This document shows, in pieces, positions 14,405 to 19,764 of a stretch of DNA of 19,764 nt. Source of the DNA: an uncultured Collinsella sp. (GTDB lineage: Bacteria > Actinomycetota > Coriobacteriia > Coriobacteriales > Coriobacteriaceae); NCBI GenBank assembly GCA_958427975.1, contig CAUAEH010000035.1, positions 1 through 19,764 of the forward strand. Direction: 5' to 3'. The position numbers and the translations under genes are program-made. Within the stretch, counting starts at the first letter, position 1, and every line of letters starts with the position of its first letter. The notes beneath the pieces are model-generated. The model had not been told where the DNA came from, ran no database searches, and saw nothing but the letters and a program-made list of their open reading frames with translations.

Positions 14405-14435
14405 TAAGCTCATTTCGCCACACTTTCATCACACT

Positions 14436-14465
14436 CAAAAGGCGGAGGAGCATTTTGCGCCTCCG
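14436..14465 (-). terminator. Terminator of the gatCAB operon
   Basis: CGGAGG-C-GC (14465-14457) pairs with GC-T-CCTCCG (14451-14443) on the minus strand, followed by CCTTTTG. The T-run is short. It lies about 60 nt after the gatB stop and nothing better is present. Confidence 0.7.
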
Positions 14466-14523
14466 TCACCATCTTTCCTATCAGCCTACCTGACCCGCCC
14501 TGCCGGGGCTCCCGGGTTCCCGT

Positions 14524-16200
14524 TTACGAGAGCGACGTTCTCAGCAACTCGTTAAAGAGCTTCGGGTTGCCCTTGCCGCGGCTCGCCTTCATGCACTGGC
14601 CCACCAAAAAGCCGATGACCTTCTGGTTGCCGTCACGATACTGCTGCGCCTGATCGGCACAGTTTGCCAGCACCTCGTCCACAATCGGCTGCAGCGCGCC
14701 GGCGTCGCTCACCTGACGCATGCCGCGCTCGTCGACGATTTTGTTGGGGTCGTCGCCGGTCTGGGCCATGGCCTCAAAGACCTCGTGCGCCTGGTTGGAG
14801 CTGATGGCATCGGTCGCCAGCAGCTTGGCCAGCGCTGCCACCTGAGCCGGCGCGATGCCGGACTCGGCCAGCGAGACGCCCGCGCCCTTAAGGTAGGCGA
14901 TCATCTCGTTCACCAGCAAGTTTGCAACCGTCTGGGCCTCCTTGCCAGCCATACCGGCAGCGGCGGCCTCAAAGAACTCGGCAAACTCCGGGTCGCCGGC
15001 GATCTGCTCGGCATCGGCCGCCTTAATGCCAAAGTCGGCCTCAAAACGGGCACGCTTGGCATCGGGCAGCTCGGGGATCTCGCCACGGCAGCGGTCGATG
15101 AACTCATCGTCCAGATCGAACGGCGCCAGGTCGGGATCGGGGAACAGGCGGTAGTCGTCGGCCGTCTCCTTGACGCGCATGACAACGGTGCGCTTGCGGC
15201 TGGGCTCCCAGTGACGGGTCTCCTGATAGATGATGCCGCCCTCCTCGAGCACCTCGGCCTGACGGCAAATCTCGTAGGCAAGGCCGTCATGCAGGCTCTT
15301 AAACGAGTTGAGGTTCTTGAGCTCGGTCTTGGTGCCCAGCTTGGTCTCGCCGCGGCGGCGCAGCGACACGTTGCCGTCGCAGCGCATGGAGCCCTTCTCC
15401 ATGGAGCAGTCCGAAATGCCCAGCGTCACAAAGATGCGACGGAGCTTCTCCATAAACAGACGCGCTTCCTCGGGCGTACGCAAGTCGGGCTCGGTGACGA
15501 GCTCAATCAAAGGCGTGCCGCAGCGGTTGTAGTCGACGAGCGACTCGGCCGCGGCGGTAATGCGGCCCTCGGCACCACCCACGTGCACCATCTTGGCGGC
15601 GTCCTCCTCCATGTGGATGCGCAGGATGCGGATGGGCACCGTGTAGGAACCGTCCTCGCGACGCTCGGGCATCTGCAGGTTGGACGCGTCATAGCTGGCC
15701 AGATGGCCGGCGCGCCGATTGCCTTCGCGCATGGTCGACGTCATGGACGTGGACAGGCCCTCGGCGTTGGCCGAGGCGCTCGCCAGGCTCTGGGCCTCGG
15801 CCTCGCCAAACGCGCAGTCGGGGCGCACGGCGGCACCGCGACCGGTCACGTCCAGATCCAGGTGACCGTACATGGCAAAGGCGACCGGACCCTGCGTGGT
15901 CTGGAAGTTCTTGGCCATATCGGGATAGAAGTAGTGCTTGCGGTAGAACATCGAGTGGCGCTTGATCTCGCAGTTGGTGGCGAGACCGGCCTTGACGATG
16001 CTCTCGATGGCGCGCTTGTTAGGCACCGGCAGGGCGCCGGGCAGGCCCAGGCACACCGGGCACACGTTGGCGTTGGGCTCGTCATCGTGGCTGAGCTTGC
16101 AGTTGCAGAACATCTTGGTATCGAGTGCGGTGAGCTCGGTATGGATCTCCAGGCCGATCACGGCCTCCCAATCCTGCAGGACCTCGGAAAGCTCCTTCAT
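14524..16200 (-). CDS. gatB: Asp-tRNA(Asn)/Glu-tRNA(Gln) amidotransferase subunit B
   Basis: tRNA-binding kinase subunit of GatCAB, which activates mischarged Glu- or Asp-tRNA and, with ammonia from GatA, makes Gln- or Asn-tRNA. Diagnostic segments are WEAVIGLEIHTEL (11-23), CNCKLSHDDEPNANVCPVCL (32-51, with cysteines at 32, 34, 47 and 50 that can bind zinc), RKHYFYPDMAKNFQTTQ (87-103), ESLVDYNRCGTPLIELVTEPD (219-239) and a C-terminal YqeY-like region. At 558 residues it is longer than the roughly 480-500 usual: about 60 extra residues lie between positions 120 and 190, rich in Ala and Ser. The ATG shares one base with the gatA stop (TAATG), so translation is coupled. Confidence 0.97.
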   Translation of the reverse strand: MKELSEVLQDWEAVIGLEIHTELTALDTKMFCNCKLSHDDEPNANVCPVCLGLPGALPVPNKRAIESIVKAGLATNCEIKRHSMFYRKHYFYPDMAKNFQTTQGPVAFAMYGHLDLDVTGRGAAVRPDCAFGEAEAQSLASASANAEGLSTSMTSTMREGNRRAGHLASYDASNLQMPERREDGSYTVPIRILRIHMEEDAAKMVHVGGAEGRITAAAESLVDYNRCGTPLIELVTEPDLRTPEEARLFMEKLRRIFVTLGISDCSMEKGSMRCDGNVSLRRRGETKLGTKTELKNLNSFKSLHDGLAYEICRQAEVLEEGGIIYQETRHWEPSRKRTVVMRVKETADDYRLFPDPDLAPFDLDDEFIDRCRGEIPELPDAKRARFEADFGIKAADAEQIAGDPEFAEFFEAAAAGMAGKEAQTVANLLVNEMIAYLKGAGVSLAESGIAPAQVAALAKLLATDAISSNQAHEVFEAMAQTGDDPNKIVDERGMRQVSDAGALQPIVDEVLANCADQAQQYRDGNQKVIGFLVGQCMKASRGKGNPKLFNELLRTSLS

Positions 16201-17714
16201 TACAGCTCGCCTCCCTTCCCGGCAAAATCGGGCGCGACGGAAAGCGCGGGCGCACCCGTGGCGGCATCGGCAAAGCCGCGCTCCAGGGCGCGGGCAAACG
16301 TGAGCAGCTGACGGTCCTTAAACGCCGGACCCACCAGCTGAGCAGATACGGGCAGTTTGCTGTCTTCGCCCAGGCCCAGCGGCACCGAGATACCACCGTT
16401 GCCGCAAATGTTGAGCGAGATGGTGTACAGGTCGGAGAGGTACATCTGCGTGGGGTCGCTGATCTCGCCAAACTTAAAGGCCGTGCGCGGCGAGGCGGGC
16501 ATGAGGATGGTATCCACCTTGGCATACGCGGCGTCATAGTCCTGCGTGATGAGCGTGCGGGCCTTTTGCGCGGCGTAGTAGTACTTGTCGTACACGCCCG
16601 AGCTCAGCAGGTAGGCGCCAAGCATCTGACGGCGCTTGGCCTCGGCGCCAAAGCCGTGGGCGCGCGAGAGCGAGCTCTGGTCGGACAGGTTGGCGCAGCC
16701 CTCCTCCTGATAGCCGTAGCGAATGCCGTCGAAGCGAGCCAGGTTGGAGAACGCCTCGGCCGGGCCGATGACGTAGTAGGCGGCGATGGCGGCGTCCAGG
16801 TGCGGCAGGTCGACCTCGACCAGCTCGGCGCCCTGGTTCTGCAGCTCCTGGGCGGCGCGCTGAACAGCGGTATTGACCTCGGGCGTCAGGCCCTCGGCCT
16901 CCATAAACGCGGGGATAATGCCCACGCGCTTGCCCTCGATGCTGTCGTTGAGGTGCTCGGTAAAGTCGACGGCGCAATCCTGGCTGGTGCAGTCGTACGG
17001 ATCGTGGCCCGCGCCGGTAAGCGCGTTCATGGCCAGCGCGACGTCCTCGACCGTGCGGCCAAAGGGACCCACCTGGTCGAGCGACGAGCCAAAGGCAACC
17101 ACACCGTAACGGCTCACGGCGCCATACGTGGGCTTAAAGCCCACCACGCCGCACAGCGACGCCGGCTGGCGAATAGAGCCGCCGGTGTCCGAGCCCAGCG
17201 AGAGCGCGACCTCGCCCGCGGCGACGGCTGCAGCGGAGCCGCCCGAAGAGCCGCCAGGCACGCGCTCGGTATCCCAGGGGTTGTTGGTGCGGTGGAACGC
17301 CGAGCTCTCGGTAGAGCTGCCAAAGGCGAACTCGTCCATGTTGGCCTTGCCCATGGGCAGACAGCCGGCATCGAGCATGCGCTGGACGCAGGTGGCGGTG
17401 TAGACACTCTGGTAGTTCTCGAGCATGCGAGAAGCGCAGGTGGTGCGCGTGCCCACGAGGTTCATGTTGTCCTTAATGGCCAGCGGCACGCCCGCAAGCG
17501 GGGGCAGCGGCTTGCCTGCGGCACGGTCGGCATCCACGCGCGCGGCGGCCTCGAGCGCAAGCGCGGGCGCCACCTGCAGGAATGCCTGGACCCCGCCCTC
17601 GCGCGCCTCGATGGCAGCAAGGGAGGCCTGGGCCACCTCGGTAGCGGTAAAGTCGCCGGCGGCAACGCCCGCGGCGATCTGAGCGGCGGTAAGGGAATCG
17701 AAGCTCTGCGCCAT
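16200..17714 (-). CDS. gatA: Asp-tRNA(Asn)/Glu-tRNA(Gln) amidotransferase subunit A
   Basis: Amidase subunit that hydrolyses glutamine to supply ammonia to GatB. The 504 residues match the usual GatA length. The Ser-cisSer-Lys triad is visible: Lys81 in GVPLAIKDN, Ser156 in GGSSGGSAAAVAAG and Ser180 in SDTGGSIRQPASLCG. Each is two residues later than the known positions in the Staphylococcus aureus enzyme, recalled as 79, 154 and 178. The ATG at 17714 overlaps the gatC stop by one base (TAATG), and the stop overlaps the gatB start in the same way, so all three subunits are translationally coupled. Confidence 0.98.
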   Translation of the reverse strand: MAQSFDSLTAAQIAAGVAAGDFTATEVAQASLAAIEAREGGVQAFLQVAPALALEAAARVDADRAAGKPLPPLAGVPLAIKDNMNLVGTRTTCASRMLENYQSVYTATCVQRMLDAGCLPMGKANMDEFAFGSSTESSAFHRTNNPWDTERVPGGSSGGSAAAVAAGEVALSLGSDTGGSIRQPASLCGVVGFKPTYGAVSRYGVVAFGSSLDQVGPFGRTVEDVALAMNALTGAGHDPYDCTSQDCAVDFTEHLNDSIEGKRVGIIPAFMEAEGLTPEVNTAVQRAAQELQNQGAELVEVDLPHLDAAIAAYYVIGPAEAFSNLARFDGIRYGYQEEGCANLSDQSSLSRAHGFGAEAKRRQMLGAYLLSSGVYDKYYYAAQKARTLITQDYDAAYAKVDTILMPASPRTAFKFGEISDPTQMYLSDLYTISLNICGNGGISVPLGLGEDSKLPVSAQLVGPAFKDRQLLTFARALERGFADAATGAPALSVAPDFAGKGGEL

Positions 17715-18025
17715 TACTCGCTCTCCCCCTCTCCCAAAATGGACGGCACGCGGAAGTAGCGGTCGCGCACGCTGCCGGCGTTTTCGAGCGCAACGTCGAG
17801 CGGCAGATCGCGCTCGGGCTCGCGCAGGTCATCGCCCATCACGTTGGACAGGCTTCCGATGGGATGGAACGTGGGCTCCACGTCGGGTAAGTCATATTGC
17901 AGGACGGGCTCGAGCATCTGGACGGCGTCGTTCATGTAGGACGTCATCTGGGTGAGCTCGTCATCGGTCAGTGCGATCTTTGCGTACTCGGCGATGCCGC
18001 GCACGTCTTTCTCGCTGAGTGCCAT
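17714..18025 (-). CDS. gatC: Asp-tRNA(Asn)/Glu-tRNA(Gln) amidotransferase subunit C
   Basis: Small 103-residue subunit that holds GatA and GatB together. It begins MALSEKDVRGIAEYAKIALT and continues with the helical segment ELTQMTSYMNDAVQMLEPVL and the extended PTFHPIGSLSNVMGDDLREP, as in other GatC proteins. The ATG at 18025 is chosen because AAGGGAG lies seven to eight bases upstream; the ATG six codons earlier (18043) has no binding site and would lie very close to the probable transcription start. First gene of gatC-gatA-gatB. Confidence 0.95.
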   Translation of the reverse strand: MALSEKDVRGIAEYAKIALTDDELTQMTSYMNDAVQMLEPVLQYDLPDVEPTFHPIGSLSNVMGDDLREPERDLPLDVALENAGSVRDRYFRVPSILGEGESE

Positions 18026-18060
18026 AGGCGCTCCCTTCCGCATAACAGTTAAACCGCTCT

Positions 18061-18066
18061 AGTATA
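18061..18066 (-). promoter_or_regulatory. Probable -10 box of the gatCAB promoter
   Basis: Minus-strand TATACT, 35 bp upstream of the gatC ATG. No good -35 hexamer lies 16-18 bp further upstream, so this would be a weak or activator-dependent promoter. Confidence 0.5.
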
Positions 18067-18105
18067 CAGGGCAGCGCCGGCTTGGAGCAGGCGCTTTACC
18101 CAAAT

Positions 18106-18210
18106 GCAGCGAAAACGTAACGAGGGTGGCGGGGTGGCAGGCGGCGGGCTGGCGATTCTGCAGCGAAACCGCACCGTTCGCAGCGAAAACCGTCTCGCCC
18201 GCAGCGAAAA
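18106..18210 (+). repeat. Four copies of GCAGCGAAA upstream of gatC
   Basis: The 9-mer occurs at 18106, 18160, 18180 and 18201, all in the same orientation, with spacings of 54, 20 and 21 bp. These are close to five, two and two helical turns. The array lies just upstream of the gatC -10 box, between it and an inverted repeat. Confidence 0.8.
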
Positions 18211-18211
18211 G

Positions 18212-18268
18212 CATCACAACATTCGACGCTTTTCGTCCAAATCGCGATTTTCATCGAATGTTGTGATG
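18212..18268. repeat. Perfect 15-bp inverted repeat with 27-nt loop
   Basis: Arms 18212-18226 (CATCACAACATTCGA) and 18254-18268 are exact reverse complements. A competing pairing exists: CGAAAAGC (18205-18212) at the end of the fourth 9-mer is complementary to GCTTTTCG (18228-18235) in the loop. No T-run follows on either strand. Confidence 0.9.
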
Positions 18269-18282
18269 GTTTGGAAGTCCCG

Positions 18283-18317
18283 ACCACCACAAAGGTGCCT
18301 GTCCCCTTTGTGGTGGT
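18283..18317. repeat. REP-like hairpin with core ACAAAGG/CCTTTGT
   Basis: Perfect 13-bp arms (18283-18295 and 18305-18317) with loop TGCCTGTCC. It lies 13 bp beyond the sortase stop. Its core matches the hairpin at 8144-8176, whereas the outer stem differs (CCACC here, AATATG there). Confidence 0.88.
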
Positions 18318-18330
18318 TCTGGAGAATGTC

Positions 18331-19221
18331 CTATGCCGAGGCCTTGGCCTTGCGACGCTTGCGGACCGCGTGGATCACGATGTCCAGCAGCAACAGCACA
18401 ATGGCTACGACCACGATAAGCACGGCAAACTCGCGCTTGCCCCAGTGGCGGCCGGCCAGCGACTTTTGCTTGTCGACGTCCTTCTTGTTGTACTTGGTGC
18501 GCACGCAATGCACCAGCAGGCGATGGTCGTTCACGCCGTAGGGCGTGCAGGTGACGAGCGTCACTTTGTCGGCGCCCGGCTCGATGGTCAGCGACTCCAT
18601 CTCCTCGGGCAGCACCACCTCGGAGTCCACCATCTTGTAGGCGAGCGTCTTGTTCATGGTGTGCAGCAGCACCAGGTCGCCGGGCTCCAGCGAGTGGATA
18701 TCGTCGAACATGCTCAGGTTGCGCATGCCCGAGTGCGCGGTGAGCACGCAATGCGTCGAGGTGCCGCCCACCGGCAGGCTCGTGCCCTCCAGGTGGCCGA
18801 CGCCCGCCATAAGGACTTCTTCGCTCGTGCCGTGGTAGATGGGCATGCTCACGTCGATGGAGGGAATCTCGACCCAGCTCATCATGGGGTCGCGGTCAAA
18901 GATGAGCTGCTGAGCGTAGGGCTCGATCTGGTCGGCGGGAAGCTCGGTGGCCTCACCCGCCAGCTGCTCGTTATAGGAGCGCGCCTGGAGCAGGATGCGC
19001 TCGCGCTCCTCGGCAGAGAGCGCGTCCACGGTGCTGGACACGGTGCTGATCTGGTTGAACACGCCCGAGGCCTCGAGCCGGTCCAAAATCCACGGCCAGG
19101 TCATAAGGCCCACGCCAATAAGGATGATGACGATGGTGATGAGCCGGTCGGCCCAGCGCGGCAGTCGCTTGCGGCGGCGCTTGCCGCCCGCGGGCTTAGA
19201 GTGTTTGTTTGCACGTGACAT
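18331..19221 (-). CDS. Class C (pilin-type) sortase
   Basis: Membrane transpeptidase that joins pilin subunits through LPXTG-type signals. The 296-residue protein has a basic N-terminus, a membrane helix (about 27-46), the sortase barrel and a second C-terminal membrane helix (about 265-286), the two-helix layout typical of class C. Catalytic residues are His163 in LTAHSGM, Cys225 in TLVTC and Arg234 in NDHRLLV. The class C signature IPSIDVSMPIYHGTSEEVL and VGHLEGTSLPVGG is clear. The ATG at 19221 is preferred; GTG codons four and three codons earlier are possible because the binding site is weak. It follows a pilin gene but is separated from it by a terminator, so it may be partly read through. 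Confidence 0.95.
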   Translation of the reverse strand: MSRANKHSKPAGGKRRRKRLPRWADRLITIVIILIGVGLMTWPWILDRLEASGVFNQISTVSSTVDALSAEERERILLQARSYNEQLAGEATELPADQIEPYAQQLIFDRDPMMSWVEIPSIDVSMPIYHGTSEEVLMAGVGHLEGTSLPVGGTSTHCVLTAHSGMRNLSMFDDIHSLEPGDLVLLHTMNKTLAYKMVDSEVVLPEEMESLTIEPGADKVTLVTCTPYGVNDHRLLVHCVRTKYNKKDVDKQKSLAGRHWGKREFAVLIVVVAIVLLLLDIVIHAVRKRRKAKASA

Positions 19222-19295
19222 CGGCCACACCACTTTCGTCAGGTTGCGCTAGAGAGCTGCACCAAGCAGGATAGCGCAGCGCGGGCTCGCAGATA

Positions 19296-19331
19296 CAAAA
19301 CGGGGCAAACTCCAGTGCGGAGTCTGCCCCG
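19296..19331 (-). terminator. Rho-independent terminator between pilin and sortase genes
   Basis: On the minus strand CGGGGCA-G-ACTCC (19331-19319) pairs with GGAGT-T-TGCCCCG (19313-19301), followed by TTTTG. It lies about 100 nt after the pilin stop and 75 nt before the sortase start. Confidence 0.85.
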
Positions 19332-19431
19332 AAAAGAGAATGGCAAAGCAAGAACGTCAATGGACGAGAAAAGTGTCCGCAAGTCTCATGGCCATCACAT
19401 CCCACCTGCCAAAGGGATGGGTGAGCAAGCG

Positions 19432-19764
19432 TTACTCCTGCTCGGACTCCTCAGCCTGCTTACGGCTGCGGATAAGGTGCGCCACGCCGATGCACAGCAC
19501 CGCGCCACCAGCAATCCAAGTGAAGGTCACACCGTTGAGGCCGGTGAGCGGGAGGCCGGAGCCCTGCTTGTTTTTGACAATCAAAGCAGCAGTACCGTTG
19601 TCCGTGTTGGTCGTGTCAACCTCGACCAAATTGGAACCCGTGGTGCTCGTCTTGACCGTGAGCTTGTTTTCTTCCACACCCTCTGCTTTGTTGAGGCCAG
19701 TGGCTTTGATGGTGAAGGTGAAATCGGGGATGGTGTTGTAGCCAGCGAGCGTATGGGTTTCCTT
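19432..19764 (-). CDS. LPLTG-anchored pilin, C-terminal fragment (5' part beyond window)
   Basis: The last 110 codons of a surface pilin; the open frame runs to the right edge. It ends with a cell-wall sorting signal: LPLTG, a hydrophobic stretch (FTWIAGGAVLCIGVAHLI) and a charged tail with RSRK. Before it, segments such as ETHTLAGYNTIPDFTFTI resemble the domains of Gram-positive pilins that form internal Lys-Asn isopeptide bonds. The neighbouring class C sortase is the natural polymerising enzyme. Only the C-terminus is visible, so backbone and minor pilins cannot be told apart. Confidence 0.9.
   Translation of the reverse strand, partial: KETHTLAGYNTIPDFTFTIKATGLNKAEGVEENKLTVKTSTTGSNLVEVDTTNTDNGTAALIVKNKQGSGLPLTGLNGVTFTWIAGGAVLCIGVAHLIRSRKQAEESEQE

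Noticed and set aside
14785..17759. Long plus-strand open frames opposite gatB and gatA
   Set aside because: Low-complexity His/Gly/Leu/Val-rich translations typical of the complement of GC-rich genes; the minus-strand gat genes are unambiguous.
18106..18210. The GCAGCGAAA copies as a CRISPR array
   Set aside because: Repeats are only 9 nt, spacings are 20-54 bp and uneven, and no cas genes are present.

Overview
The window looks like a chromosome segment from a GC-rich gut actinobacterium of the class Coriobacteriia, most likely Collinsella or a close relative. This is a judgement from gene content, protein flavour, base composition and intergenic repeats, not from a database match. Nearly every gene is on the minus strand. 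Only two protein genes, an orphan at 4160-4594 and an AraC-type regulator at 11877-12881, are on the plus strand.

Layout. 1-2239: a housekeeping block read leftward. rplM and rpsI form a two-gene ribosomal operon with a clear promoter, a leader hairpin and a terminator, followed by glmM, which runs off the left edge. 2240-3118: a patatin-like phospholipase. 3119-4159: about 1 kb without protein genes. It holds a complete tmRNA gene (ssrA, minus strand) with a strong terminator, and beyond it a block of hairpins bounded by two 42-nt direct repeats that carry a piece of the tmRNA T-arm sequence. 4160-4594: an unrecognised small acidic protein. 4653-5587: a toxin-antitoxin pair (RelB/DinJ-like antitoxin, PIN-domain toxin) with a promoter and palindromic operator. 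5592-8106: a DUF6110-type small protein and a P-type metal ATPase, driven by a promoter with a 22-bp palindrome between its -35 and -10 boxes. 8178-11762: two abutting ABC half-transporters, which should form a heterodimer. They diverge from an AraC-family regulator. 12946-14404: an AAA_14/DUF4143 ATPase preceded by a 75-nt near-palindrome. 14436-18066: gatC-gatA-gatB, translationally coupled, encoding the tRNA amidotransferase that makes Gln-tRNA and/or Asn-tRNA; GatB carries an insertion of about 60 residues. 18106-18317: a repeat-dense intergenic stretch. 18331-19764: a class C (pilin) sortase and the C-terminal end of an LPLTG-anchored pilin that continues past the right edge.

How it fits together. 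The core genes (glmM, rpsI, rplM, ssrA, gatCAB) serve cell-wall precursor synthesis and translation. The accessory genes between them concern metal or small-molecule transport, a toxin-antitoxin pair, a mobile-type ATPase and surface pili. I see no complete transposase, integrase, CRISPR array or phage gene. No large undescribed multi-gene system is evident. The most unusual signals are non-coding: the ssrA-related direct repeats, the 75-nt palindrome before the AAA_14 ATPase, the helically phased 9-mer repeats plus a perfect 15-bp inverted repeat upstream of gatC, and two related hairpins with different stem tips.
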